Shown here: one piece after another, positions 1-8,390 of the stretch | How positions within the stretch are numbered: the first letter of the stretch is position 1 | Layout: every line of letters starts with the position of its first letter | Assembly (NCBI RefSeq): GCF_027270315.1 | Contig: NZ_CP114413.1 | Location: 1,798,001 to 1,862,000 of the forward strand | Origin: Streptomyces cinnabarinus | GTDB taxonomy: Bacteria > Actinomycetota > Actinomycetes > Streptomycetales > Streptomycetaceae | DNA length: 64,000 bases | Direction of reading: 5' to 3' | Made by a program: the position numbers and the translations under genes | Notes under the pieces: model-generated | Databases searched by the model: none | Seen by the model: only the letters and a program-made list of their open reading frames with translations | What the model was told of the DNA's origin: nothing

Positions 1-2911
1 GGTCGGCGGCCACACCGACGTCCACGACGCAGACCTCGGCGCCCACCTGTCCGGCGAAGGCGTTGCAGACCGCTCCCCCGCCGAGGAAGTTGGCGACCAT
101 CTGGGCCGTCACCTCCTGCGGCCAGGGGGTGACGCCCTGGGCGTGCACGCCGTGGTCGCCCGCGAAGATCGCGACGGCCGCGGGCTCCGGGATCGGCGGC
201 GGGCACTGGCGGGACAGGCCGGACAGCTGCGCGGAGATGATCTCCAGCATGCCGAGCGCCCCGGCGGGCTTGGTCATGCGCTTCTGCCGCTCCCACGCCT
301 CGCCGAGCGCCTTGGCGTCCAGCGGGCGGATCTGGGCGACGGTCTCGGCGAGCAGGTCGTGCGGGTCCTCGCCGGGCAGGGCACGACGGCCGTACGTCTC
401 CTCGTGCACGACCCACGACAGCGGGCGGCGCTTGGACCAGCCGGCCTGCATCAGCTCGGGCTCGTCCGGGAACTCGTCGACGTACCCGACGCACAGGTAG
501 GCGACGACCTCCAGGTGCTCGGGCAGACCGAGGGTGCGGACCATCTCGCGCTCGTCGAAGAAGCTGACCCAGCCGACGCCGAGGCCCTCGGCGCGGGCGG
601 CGAGCCAGAGGTTCTCGACGGCGAGCGCGGAGGAGTACGGCGCCATCTGCGGCTGGGTGTGCCGGCCGAGGGTGTGCCGGCCGCCGCGGGTCGGGTCGGC
701 GGTGACCACGATGTTCACCGGGGTGTCGAGGATGGCCTCGATCTTCAGTTCCTTGAACTGCTTCGCCCGGCCCTTGGGCAGCGACTTGGCGTAGGCGTCG
801 CGCTGCCGCATCGCCAGCTCGTGCATGGTGCGCCGGGTCTCGGCGGAGCGGATGACGACGAAGTCCCAGGGCTGCGAGTGGCCGACGGAGGGGGCCGTGT
901 GGGCGGCCTCCAGGACGCGGAGCAGCACCTCGTGCGGGATGGGGTCGCCGCGGAAGCCGTTGCGGATGTCCCGGCGCTCGCGCATGACCTTCAGCACGGC
1001 CTCGCGCTCGGCGTCCTCGTAGGCGGGCGCGGCCGGACCGGTGGGCCGGCGTGGTTCTGCCACGGGGGCCGTGCTCTCTTCCTGGTCGGCGGCCCTGGTG
1101 TCCAGGTCCTCCGCGTGCTGTACGGGCTCGGGGTCACCCGCGCGCGGTGCGGGCACCGCCGGTGCGTCCTCGGTGGGCAGCACGATCGGCTGCGGCGGGG
1201 TCGGCGCGAGGTGCGGAGTCGTCGGCACCTGCCCTTCCACCGGCACGAACTGGCCGAGCGGCAGGTCGGGGCGGGGCTCCAGGGGTACGCCGGCGGCGGG
1301 CGTACCGGCGTCGGACAGCTGGATCTGCGGCCCGGCGTCCGACGGCTGGATCTGCGGCCCGGCGGGCTCGGCGACATACGGCTGCGGCACAGGAACCGGC
1401 TCCTCCTCCACGGACGCCTCCGACTCGGGGGCCATCGCGGGCGCCTCCGCCACGACGACGGCGGCATCGTCGGCCGGGGGCTGGACCGGGGCTTCGGGGG
1501 CCTCCGGTGCGACGGCGGCCGGGGCCTGGGCGAACTCGTCCGCGGGAGCCTCGGCCACGGGCACCGGCTCGGGCAGCGGAGCCCCGGGGGCGGACGGCTC
1601 CTCGGCCACGACCGGGATCGGCTCGGGAGCGACCGGCTCGGGAGCAATGGGCTCCGCGGCAAGGGGCTCCACGGCGATCGGCTGTGCGGGGGCGGGCTCG
1701 GCGAGCACCGGCTCGGCGGGCTCGGCTACGACGGCCTCCGCGACCGGAAGCGCCTCGTGCGCCGCGGCCTCGACGACCACCGGAGCCTGCGGCGCGGCCT
1801 CCTCGGCCACGATCGTCTCCGGCTCGGGCGTCACGGCCTCGGCGGCGGCCGGAACGGCGTCGACGCCCTCGACCTGGACCTCCGTCGGCGCGGCGACCTC
1901 GGCGTCCTGGGGCACCTCGGCGACCGGGATCACCTCGGCGTCCTGGACCGTCTCGGCGACCTGGACCGTCTCGGGCGCCGCAGCGGGCTCGACGACCTGC
2001 ACCGTCTCGACAACCTGCGCCGCCTCGACAGCCTCCGTCGCTTCGACGACCGGCGCCGGTTCGACGACCGGCGCCGGTTCGGCGACCGGCTCCACCGCGG
2101 GGACGGCCTCGGCGGCGCCGGTACCGGAATCACCCCCGGCCACCGGGACCTGCCCGGCCGTCTCCTCCGCCGTGGGCACTGGCACCGGCACCGGCTCGGC
2201 AGTCTGCGGCTCCTGGGCGGTGGGCGTGAGCTGCGGCTCCTCGGCGGCCGGTACCTGCTGCGCGACCGCCTCGGTGGTGAGGCGGGCCATCGCGGCCTGG
2301 GCCGGGTCCGTCGGTTCGGGAGCGGGCGCCGGCTGCGGAACAACCGTTTCGGCAGCCGACACCTCGGCGCTCACCGGCGCGGGTACGGTGACGGGCACGG
2401 GCGCCTGTACGGGAGCCGGCATCTGCGCACCCCAGGGCGCCGCGGCCTGCGGCTGAGGCTGGGGCACGTCCAGGTACTCGGGACCACTGGTGGCCGGCCC
2501 CGGCTGCCGTACCGGTGCGCCCACGGCGCCGCGGTCGGCGAGGGAGCGGACCGGGCTGGCGGAGGCGTCGGGGGTCGGCGGGCCGAGGTGCAGCGGGCGG
2601 CGCGGGGCCGTCGGCGGGATCGGCGCCGCTCCCGGTGTACGGACCGCGGTGAGGTCGACGGCGCCGCTGTCGCGGCCGGACATCTCGTGCGCACCGGGTT
2701 CGTGCAGGGCCTCCACGACCGGTTCCGGCGCGGGCGGGGCGACCTCGTTGCCCCAGGCGCTCTGGGCGCCGGGCAGCAGCAACAGGTCTTCGTCCTCGGC
2801 GGTGGTCTCGGAGAGGTAGGTGTACGCACCCGGCGCGGGGACGCCCGGCTGTTCCACCATGCCTGCGTTCTCCGGCAGCCCCTCGCCCGGGACCTGGCCG
2901 GTGTCGGTCAT
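1..2911 (-). CDS. cobT: BluB-CobT fusion, cobalamin lower-ligand enzyme (3' end cut by window)
   Basis: This protein probably makes 5,6-dimethylbenzimidazole (BluB part) and activates it to alpha-ribazole phosphate (CobT part) for the lower ligand of cobalamin, in the cytoplasm. The ATG at 2911 gives at least 970 codons running off the window. Residues about 60-620 are low-complexity Pro/Ala/Glu/Val-rich sequence with short tandem repeats. Residues about 630-810 are nitroreductase-fold with the BluB signature RERRDIRNGFRGDPIP. From about 815 the CobT domain starts (AIFAGDHGV, GGGAVCNAFAG). The very long acidic linker is the odd feature. It lies downstream of cobL on the same strand, with 367 bp between them. 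The domain calls are motif-based; the fusion order is read directly. Confidence 0.9.
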   Translation of the reverse strand, partial: MTDTGQVPGEGLPENAGMVEQPGVPAPGAYTYLSETTAEDEDLLLLPGAQSAWGNEVAPPAPEPVVEALHEPGAHEMSGRDSGAVDLTAVRTPGAAPIPPTAPRRPLHLGPPTPDASASPVRSLADRGAVGAPVRQPGPATSGPEYLDVPQPQPQAAAPWGAQMPAPVQAPVPVTVPAPVSAEVSAAETVVPQPAPAPEPTDPAQAAMARLTTEAVAQQVPAAEEPQLTPTAQEPQTAEPVPVPVPTAEETAGQVPVAGGDSGTGAAEAVPAVEPVAEPAPVVEPAPVVEATEAVEAAQVVETVQVVEPAAAPETVQVAETVQDAEVIPVAEVPQDAEVAAPTEVQVEGVDAVPAAAEAVTPEPETIVAEEAAPQAPVVVEAAAHEALPVAEAVVAEPAEPVLAEPAPAQPIAVEPLAAEPIAPEPVAPEPIPVVAEEPSAPGAPLPEPVPVAEAPADEFAQAPAAVAPEAPEAPVQPPADDAAVVVAEAPAMAPESEASVEEEPVPVPQPYVAEPAGPQIQPSDAGPQIQLSDAGTPAAGVPLEPRPDLPLGQFVPVEGQVPTTPHLAPTPPQPIVLPTEDAPAVPAPRAGDPEPVQHAEDLDTRAADQEESTAPVAEPRRPTGPAAPAYEDAEREAVLKVMRERRDIRNGFRGDPIPHEVLLRVLEAAHTAPSVGHSQPWDFVVIRSAETRRTMHELAMRQRDAYAKSLPKGRAKQFKELKIEAILDTPVNIVVTADPTRGGRHTLGRHTQPQMAPYSSALAVENLWLAARAEGLGVGWVSFFDEREMVRTLGLPEHLEVVAYLCVGYVDEFPDEPELMQAGWSKRRPLSWVVHEETYGRRALPGEDPHDLLAETVAQIRPLDAKALGEAWERQKRMTKPAGALGMLEIISAQLSGLSRQCPPPIPEPAAVAIFAGDHGVHAQGVTPWPQEVTAQMVANFLGGGAVCNAFAGQVGAEVCVVDVGVAAD

Positions 2912-3278
2912 GCGTACCCCTCGCCCATCGGTTAGTGCTCCTACGACCAGCTCACCCGGAGCGGCGCACCGACCGCCCCGTAGTGAAGAACGAGCGGGCG
3001 CGCCCAGCGGCACGAACGACCCGTCCACAAAGACGACAAAGCCATTAACTGGCATTGTCGCGGCCGTTCCCCCGTCACGACAGCTTCATCCGCGACGAGA
3101 CCGCTGTGGACTGCGCCACGTTGCGCGTCCTCAGGTTCTGCCGTACCACACCCACCCCAAAACGGGCGCGTTTTCCGGACATTGACCGACGAAGGGCCGG
3201 GCGTCCGAAGTGCGGTGCAACGATCGGCCAGCCTACCGCGCGCGGTACGACAACAGGATCACGGGGACGGGATCCACA
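2912..3278. other. Intergenic region upstream of cobT
   Basis: This is 367 bp without a convincing gene. It has an AT-richer pocket around 3025-3065 that could hold the cobT promoter, with a short inverted repeat GCCA-TTAAC-TGGC. I looked for a cobalamin riboswitch B12-box and did not find one on either strand. Confidence 0.4.
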
Positions 3279-4490
3279 TCAGGTCGTTCTGTCCGGCAGC
3301 AGGCCGCTGAGCAGGAACGCGACGCTCCGTTCCCGCTCCGTCCAGGCGCGCGTGTCGAGTTCGACGGACTGGAGCAGCGCACACTCGACGCGGTAGCCGT
3401 GTTCGGTCAGATCACGGCCGATGAGTTCGGCTTCGTCGCGGGTGGCCGCGTGGGTGACGATGCGCTGCGGACGGCGGTCCGCGACCGCGGAGACGACGGC
3501 CGCTCCCCCGCCGCCGACCCGGACGACATCCGGTTCGGGGAGGTTCTCCAGGACGTGCGGGGCGGTGCCGTGCACGGTCTGGAGCTGGACGCCGAGGGTG
3601 CGGGCGTTGGCGTCGGTGCGATCACAGGCCCGCGGGTCGCGGTCGACGGCGATCACGGCGGCCCCGGCCCGGGCGGCCTCGGTGGCGAAGGCGCCGCTGC
3701 CGCAGCCGATGTCCCACACCAGGTCGCCGACGCGCGGTCCGAGCCGGGCCAGTTGGGCCGCGCGCAGCGGTTCCAGCTCGCCTTCGCCCATCAGGCCGCC
3801 GTACGCCGCTGCGGGCAGGGTCCAGCCGCGCGGGCCCGCGGACGGATCGCGGCCCGCCAGCCAGCCGCCGCCCTCCGCGCCCCCCGCCGGGCCGCCGATG
3901 ACGATGACGACGTTGGGGTCGCGCCAGGTGTGGTCGGGGGCCTTGTCGGAGGTGACGACGGTGACCTGTTCTCGCTCGGTGCCCAGTTCCTCACAGATGA
4001 CGAAGGTGCGGTGGACGCCCTCCAGGAGCAGTCCGAGCTCGGCGGGGCCCGCGCCGGGTGAGGTGAGGACGGCGACCTTGGTGTGGGCGCGGCACACATT
4101 CACCGCGCGTCGCAGGGTGCGACGGTGTGCGACGACCACTTGTGCGTCGTCCCAGGGCATGCCGGCGCGGGCGAAGGCGGCGGCGACCGAGGAGACCGCG
4201 GGGACGACCTCGACCTCCAGGCCGAACTCGGGGGCGCGCAGGGTCCGTACGACGCCGAAGAAGCCGGGGTCGCCGTCGGCGAGCACCACCGCGGTGCCGC
4301 GGTGGCCGGCGATCCGGCGGGCGGCGAGGGCGACACTGCCGAGGCGGATGCGCTCGGCGCCGGGCGGCACCTCGGGCAACGCCAGATGGTGGGCGGCGCC
4401 GGCCACCAGCGTGGCGGCGCCGAGGGCGGCGCGCGCCGCCGCGGTCAGCGGCGAGCCGTCCCAGCCGATCACCGTGACCCGGTCGGCCAT
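3279..4490 (-). CDS. cobL: Precorrin-6Y C5,15-methyltransferase (decarboxylating)
   Basis: This is the cytoplasmic cobalamin enzyme that methylates C5 and C15 of precorrin-6Y and decarboxylates the acetate side chain, using SAM. The 403-residue length fits the two-domain CobL. The N-terminal CbiE-like tetrapyrrole methylase covers about residues 1-200 (ADGDPGFFGVVRTL, VPAVSSVAAAFARAG). The C-terminal CbiT-like Rossmann methyltransferase has the SAM loop WDIGCGSGAFATEAAR near residue 245. The start ATGGCCGAC at 4490 is chosen because the sequence upstream of it is not family-like. It lies on the same strand as cobT, which supports a cobalamin role. Confidence 0.93.
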   Translation of the reverse strand: MADRVTVIGWDGSPLTAAARAALGAATLVAGAAHHLALPEVPPGAERIRLGSVALAARRIAGHRGTAVVLADGDPGFFGVVRTLRAPEFGLEVEVVPAVSSVAAAFARAGMPWDDAQVVVAHRRTLRRAVNVCRAHTKVAVLTSPGAGPAELGLLLEGVHRTFVICEELGTEREQVTVVTSDKAPDHTWRDPNVVIVIGGPAGGAEGGGWLAGRDPSAGPRGWTLPAAAYGGLMGEGELEPLRAAQLARLGPRVGDLVWDIGCGSGAFATEAARAGAAVIAVDRDPRACDRTDANARTLGVQLQTVHGTAPHVLENLPEPDVVRVGGGGAAVVSAVADRRPQRIVTHAATRDEAELIGRDLTEHGYRVECALLQSVELDTRAWTERERSVAFLLSGLLPDRTT

Positions 4491-4557
4491 CGTCGTCAGT
4501 CTCCAGGGGTTTACGCAGGTGGACGGGGCAACCTGAGCGTATCCCGTCCGACCGGGA

Positions 4558-5193
4558 TCAGTTCCAGTCGGAATAGGTGGGGAAACCGCCGTTGTCGGCC
4601 AGCTCCCCCGCGCCCTCCAGGTCCTCCGGCAGCAGACTCCAGACGATGAAGTCGGTGCGCACATCGGTCCAGGTGCCGTCCTCGGTGCGGACGTGCGCTA
4701 TGCACGCGTTGCGCAGGACGCCCTCGCTGATGCAGCCGATCTTCTGGGCGACCTGCTGGGAGGCGGTGTTGTCGGCGGCCGTGCGCAGCTCGATGCGCTC
4801 GAACTTCCGGTCGCTGAACAGCCATTGGGCGGTGGCGAGGGCGGCCTCGGAGGCGTAGCCCTCACCGCGGGCCCAGGGCGCGACGATGTACGACAGCTCG
4901 GTGGAGCGGATGTGCCAGTTGGTCTTGGAGAGTTGGACGATGCCGACCAGGCGCTGGGTGAGGAACTCGGTGACGGCGAGGTCGAGGCCGCGGCCCGCCG
5001 CCCGCTCACCGGGGGCGTACTGGGTGATCCAACTGTGCGCGCCGGCCTTGGTGAACGGCTGGGGCACGTGGGTCCAGGCGGCGACCTGCTCGTCGTTCAT
5101 CATCTCGGTCAGGGCGGGCACGTCGTCCTCGTCGAGGGGACGCAGCACCAACCGCTCCGTGCTGATGGAGATGTTGGGGAAGGTGCTCGTCAT
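4558..5193 (-). CDS. GNAT acetyltransferase, RimJ/RimL-like
   Basis: This 211-residue protein probably transfers an acetyl group from acetyl-CoA to an amine, perhaps a protein N-terminus; the substrate is unknown. It begins with the RimJ/L-type ISTERLVLRPLDEDDV and has the acetyl-CoA loop region around RGEGYASEAA, then a late ENTAS-like segment (DNTASQQVAQKIGC). The start ATG at 5193 follows a GGAG motif; a longer upstream frame has no family-like sequence. It stands alone between cobL and metQ, 67 bp from cobL. Confidence 0.8.
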   Translation of the reverse strand: MTSTFPNISISTERLVLRPLDEDDVPALTEMMNDEQVAAWTHVPQPFTKAGAHSWITQYAPGERAAGRGLDLAVTEFLTQRLVGIVQLSKTNWHIRSTELSYIVAPWARGEGYASEAALATAQWLFSDRKFERIELRTAADNTASQQVAQKIGCISEGVLRNACIAHVRTEDGTWTDVRTDFIVWSLLPEDLEGAGELADNGGFPTYSDWN

Positions 5194-5262
5194 GCTCGGC
5201 TCCGTAACCTTCGAGAATGTCAGGCCTGCTGAACTGCCCAGCATGCAGCATGAAAGCACCGA

Positions 5263-5312
5263 ACCGCACCACGGGGTACGCCTGTTCGACGAGGGCGGAA
5301 CCGTGGTGCGGT
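5263..5312 (-). terminator. Inverted repeat downstream of metQ, likely terminator
   Basis: The perfect 12-bp arms ACCGCACCACGG (5263-5274) and CCGTGGTGCGGT (5301-5312) enclose a 26-nt loop. The hairpin lies 86 nt after the metQ stop and before the acetyltransferase start, so it probably ends metNIQ transcription. There is no clear U-tract, as is usual in Streptomyces. Confidence 0.6.
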
Positions 5313-5362
5313 GCGATGGAGCCGAGGAGAAGTCGATCAGTCGATCAATCGATCCTTCAGAA

Positions 5363-5410
5363 GCCGGAGGACGTCCGGAAGGACGTCAGAAGGACGCTCA
5401 GAAGGACGCG
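5363..5410. repeat. Four tandem 12-bp repeats across the metQ stop codon
   Basis: Four consecutive 12-mers run here: GCCGGAGGACGT, CCGGAAGGACGT, CAGAAGGACGCT, CAGAAGGACGCG. The array spans the metQ stop codon, so on the coding strand the last residues and the stop (GCGTCCTTCTGA) are nearly repeated downstream. This probably arose by slippage. Just beyond it (5333-5355) lies a short GTCGATCA-type repeat. Confidence 0.7.
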
Positions 5411-6228
5411 ATGACGGAACCGGCGTACTTGTCCTCGATGAACTTCTTGACCTCGGGGGAGGTCAGGAGCTTCGCCAGCTTCTTCACCCGCGGGTCGTTC
5501 TCCTGGCCCTCCTTGACGGCGAGGAAGTTGCCGTACGGGTTGTCCGTCGCGGACTCCAGGACGAGGGCCTCCTCGGCGGGCTTGAGGTCGGCCTCGATGG
5601 CGTAGTTGCCGTTGATGACCGCGGCGTCGACGTCGTTCAGGGAGCGCGGGGTCTGGGCCGCCTCCAGCTCCTTGAACTTGAGGTTCTTGGGGTTCTTGAC
5701 GATGTCCGCGGGCGTCGCCTCGTTGCCCGCGCCGTCCTTCAGCGTGATGATCCCGTTGGCGTCGAGGAGTTTGAGGGCACGGGCCTCGTTGACGCTGTCG
5801 TTCGGGACGGCGACGGTGGCACCGCTCTTGAGGTCGTCGGCGCTCTTGACCTTGTTGGAGTACAGGCCGAGCGGCTCCAGGTGAACCGTGACGACGGGCA
5901 CGATGTGGGTGCCGTTCTTCTTGTTGAAGTCGTCGAGGTACGGCTGGTTCTGGAAGTAGTTGGCGCCGACCGATCCGTCCTCCGTCGCCGTGTTCGGCGT
6001 GACGTAGTCGGTGAACTCCTTGACCTCCAGGTCGAGTCCGGCGTCCTTCGCCAGGTTGTCCTTGACGTAGGTGAGGATCTCGGCGTGCGGGACGGGGCTC
6101 GCGGCGACGACCAGCGGTCCGCTGGTGTCGGAGGCGGCGTCGCTGTCGGAGGAGCCGCAGGCGGTGAGCCCGAAGGTGAGGGTTCCGGCGGCGAGGACGG
6201 CGGTGGTGATCTTGGCGGTGTTACGCAC
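5398..6228 (-). CDS. metQ: Methionine ABC transporter substrate-binding lipoprotein
   Basis: This is the extracytoplasmic lipoprotein that captures methionine and delivers it to MetI/MetN. The 276 residues start with a signal sequence and lipobox LTACG (Cys at about 25). The NlpA/MetQ features are clear: VAASPVPHAEIL, EVKEFTDYV, NYFQNQPYLDDFN, and AVINGNYAIEA. It is the last gene of metN-metI-metQ, with 72 bp to metI. Its 3' end carries 12-bp tandem repeats. The family assignment is firm; methionine rather than another sulfur compound is inferred from the full MetNIQ set. Confidence 0.93.
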   Translation of the reverse strand: MRNTAKITTAVLAAGTLTFGLTACGSSDSDAASDTSGPLVVAASPVPHAEILTYVKDNLAKDAGLDLEVKEFTDYVTPNTATEDGSVGANYFQNQPYLDDFNKKNGTHIVPVVTVHLEPLGLYSNKVKSADDLKSGATVAVPNDSVNEARALKLLDANGIITLKDGAGNEATPADIVKNPKNLKFKELEAAQTPRSLNDVDAAVINGNYAIEADLKPAEEALVLESATDNPYGNFLAVKEGQENDPRVKKLAKLLTSPEVKKFIEDKYAGSVIASF

Positions 6229-6300
6229 GAAAAGTGCCTTTCCTGAAGGGGTGGTGCAGCCCCGTCGAGGGTGTGACGGGGAGTCTTGGGGGGAGGAGGC

Positions 6301-7026
6301 TCAGACGGTCTTGCTGGTGGCCGTCGCCGCCTTCAGCAGCCGGAGCTTGGGCGCGGCGCCCGAGCGGCCGCCGCGGCGGTGCAGGGAGCGGGCCGCGTAG
6401 TCGCCGGCGAACTGGATGAGGGAGATGACCACGGCGAGGATCGCCACGGTGATCCACATCAGCTCGGTCTCGAAGCGCTGGTAGCCGTAGCGGATGGCGA
6501 TGTCGCCGAGGCCGCCGGCGCCGACCGTGCCGGCCATCGCGGAGTAGCCGATGAGGGCGACGATCGTGGTCGTGGTGGAGGCGATCAGCGAGGGCAGGGA
6601 CTCCGGTACGAGGACCTTGCGGACGATCGTCCAGGTGTTGCCGCCCATCGACTGCACGGCCTCGACAAGCCCGCCGTCCACTTCGCGGACAGCCGTCTCG
6701 ACCAGCCGCGCGAAGAACGGGATGGCGCCGATGGCGAGCGGCACGATGGCGGCCTCACGGCCGATCGTGGTGCCGGTGATGGAGCGGGTGAAGCCCATCA
6801 GCGCGACCATCAGGATGATGAACGGCATCGAGCGGGCGACGTTCACGACCTGCCCGATGACCTTGTTGGCGACGACGTTCTGGAGCAGTCCGCCCTTGTC
6901 GGTGAGGACGAGGAGGACGCCGAGCGGGAGTCCGCCCACGATGGCGATGACCGTGGACCAGCCGACCATGTAGAGGGTGTCCCAACACGCCTGCTCCAGC
7001 AGCGGCTGCATCTCGGACCAGGTCAC
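6301..7026 (-). CDS. metI: Methionine ABC transporter permease
   Basis: This is the inner-membrane permease of the methionine importer, 241 residues with about five transmembrane segments. The cytoplasmic EAA loop that contacts MetN is visible as EAVQSMGGNTWTIVRKVLVPES. The start is GTG at 7026, overlapping the metN stop codon in the sequence GTGA, so translation is probably coupled. The C-terminal tail is Arg-rich. Confidence 0.93.
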   Translation of the reverse strand: MTWSEMQPLLEQACWDTLYMVGWSTVIAIVGGLPLGVLLVLTDKGGLLQNVVANKVIGQVVNVARSMPFIILMVALMGFTRSITGTTIGREAAIVPLAIGAIPFFARLVETAVREVDGGLVEAVQSMGGNTWTIVRKVLVPESLPSLIASTTTTIVALIGYSAMAGTVGAGGLGDIAIRYGYQRFETELMWITVAILAVVISLIQFAGDYAARSLHRRGGRSGAAPKLRLLKAATATSKTV

Positions 7027-8072
7027 TTGGCACCTTCCTTCAGCAGAACGGGCTCCTGGCCCAGGACGTCGATCTGGAGACCCTGCTCGCGCAGGAAGCC
7101 GATCGGCACGACGTTGTCCTCGTAGCGGCCGGGCAGTTCGATGCGCATCCGGCCGACCTGGAGGCCGCCGACGGTGTCGATGGCGGCGCCGAGGATCGAG
7201 ATGTCGACGTTGTAGGTGCGCGCCAGCTGGGAGATGACGGGCTGGGTGGCGGCCTCGCCGTGGAAGGTGACGTCGACGACGGTGCGCTCGGCGTCGCCGG
7301 CCTCGCCGCTCACCGGGAACAGCGCGGTGGCGAGCTGGGAGCCCGGGGTGGCGAGCAACTCGCTGACGGTGCCGGACTCGACGATGCGGCCCTGTTCCAT
7401 GAGCGCGGCGGAGTCGCAGATGGACTTCACGACGTCCATCTCGTGCGTGATGAGCAGGACCGTGAGGCCCAGCTGCCGGTTCAGGTCGCGCAGCAGCTGG
7501 AGGATGGAGCGGGTGGTCTCGGGGTCCAGGGCGCTGGTCGCCTCGTCGGAGAGCAGCACCTTGGGGTCGCCGGCCAGGGCGCGGGCGATGCCGACGCGCT
7601 GCTTCTGGCCGCCGGAGAGCTGGGCCGGGTAGACCTTGGCCTTGTCGCCGAGACCGACCAGGTCGAGCAGTTCGAGCGCCTTGCGGGAGCGCTCCTTGCC
7701 CGACGTGCCGAGGATCTCCAGCGGCAGCTCGACGTTGTCCTGCACGGTCCGCGAGGACAGCAGGTTGAAGTGCTGGAAGACCATGCCGATCCGGCTGCGC
7801 GCCCGCCGCAGCTCCTTGCCGGCGCGCGGTCCGCGACCGGCGAGGGCGGTGAGGTCCTGGCCGGCGACGGTGACCGTGCCGGCGGTGGGGCGCTCCAGGA
7901 GGTTGACGCAGCGGATGAGCGAGGACTTTCCGGCGCCGGACTGGCCGATGACGCCGTACACCTCGCCTTCGCGGACGTGCAGGTCGACGCCGTCGAGGGC
8001 GGTGACCTCTCGACCGCGGGTGCGGTAGACCTTGGTCAGGCCCGATGTGGTGATCACAGGGGTTTCCGTCAC
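7023..8072 (-). CDS. metN: Methionine ABC transporter ATP-binding protein
   Basis: This ATPase drives methionine import. It has 349 residues, the usual MetN size. Walker A is GQSGAGKSS, the ABC signature LSGGQKQR, and Walker B VLLSDEATSALD followed by the H-loop LLITHEMDVV. The last about 80 residues form a NIL (ACT-like) domain, which in MetN senses methionine and causes trans-inhibition. I chose GTG at 8072 because conserved sequence (VITTSGLTKVYRTRG) begins just after it; there is no strong ribosome-binding site. Upstream lie a leader peptide and a palindromic operator. Confidence 0.93.
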   Translation of the reverse strand: MTETPVITTSGLTKVYRTRGREVTALDGVDLHVREGEVYGVIGQSGAGKSSLIRCVNLLERPTAGTVTVAGQDLTALAGRGPRAGKELRRARSRIGMVFQHFNLLSSRTVQDNVELPLEILGTSGKERSRKALELLDLVGLGDKAKVYPAQLSGGQKQRVGIARALAGDPKVLLSDEATSALDPETTRSILQLLRDLNRQLGLTVLLITHEMDVVKSICDSAALMEQGRIVESGTVSELLATPGSQLATALFPVSGEAGDAERTVVDVTFHGEAATQPVISQLARTYNVDISILGAAIDTVGGLQVGRMRIELPGRYEDNVVPIGFLREQGLQIDVLGQEPVLLKEGAK

Positions 8073-8220
8073 TGTCGAGTACGCGGGCGTGGGTGTGCCC
8101 TGGTACGGGAGGGAATGTGTGCGCGGGGCAGGGGGGTCACGTACGGCTGAAGGCGTACGGACACGCCGTGGCAGCTCGCTTCGGGGCGCGAGGCTCAGGG
8201 GGAAGTGGTGCGGGGGCCCT

Positions 8221-8307
8221 CTAGAAGGCGCACATTCGACACATACAGCGAGCACCGGGCGTCATGGTCGCCTCGGTCGCAAGGATGCGGGTGCTCGTCG
8301 TGGTCAT
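8221..8307 (-). CDS. 28-residue Cys/Met-rich leader peptide upstream of metN
   Basis: A short frame starts at ATG 8307 and ends at TAG 8221, about 150 nt before metN. It encodes 28 residues ending in CMCRMCAF. The run of Cys and Met codons just before the stop suits a ribosome-stalling peptide that senses sulfur amino acid supply. The -10-like TTTACT ends 7 nt upstream of the ATG, so the mRNA may be leaderless. Actinobacterial sulfur genes are known to be preceded by cysteine-rich leader peptides; this one is inferred. An inner ATG at 8265 would give a 14-residue version. Confidence 0.6.
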   Translation of the reverse strand: MTTTSTRILATEATMTPGARCMCRMCAF

Positions 8308-8313
8308 GCGATC

Positions 8314-8341
8314 AGTAAAGCAGACGGAAGAACGCAACCAA
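8314..8341 (-). promoter_or_regulatory. Candidate promoter of the metNIQ transcript
   Basis: On the minus strand, TTGGTT (8336-8341) and TTTACT (8314-8319) are separated by 16 nt. Initiation about 7 nt on would fall at the ATG of the leader peptide. Assignment is by eye only. Confidence 0.45.
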
Positions 8342-8345
8342 GAAC

Positions 8346-8368
8346 CGCTGTCCGCATTGCGGACAGCG
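8346..8368. promoter_or_regulatory. Perfect 23-bp palindrome, likely operator of metNIQ
   Basis: The 11-bp arms CGCTGTCCGCA and TGCGGACAGCG flank one central base. The site abuts the proposed -35 element of the metNIQ promoter, a position typical for an activator. A further half-site CGGACAG lies at about 8380. The TGTCCGCA-n-TGCGGACA form resembles operators of IclR-type amino-acid regulators such as NdgR; that link is from memory and uncertain. Confidence 0.6.
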
Positions 8369-8390
8369 ATGGACGGGGGTCGGACAGTGT

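Noticed and set aside
143..2935. A 930-codon open frame on the plus strand
   Set aside because: Its protein is an Arg/Gly/Leu-rich shadow of the GC-rich cobT coding sequence on the other strand, which has clear BluB and CobT motifs.
2912..3278. Cobalamin riboswitch upstream of cobT
   Set aside because: No B12-box-like sequence or matching fold could be found by eye.
8073..8220. SAM riboswitch between the leader peptide and metN
   Set aside because: No SAM-I or SAM-IV core sequence was seen; the Cys/Met leader peptide explains the region better.
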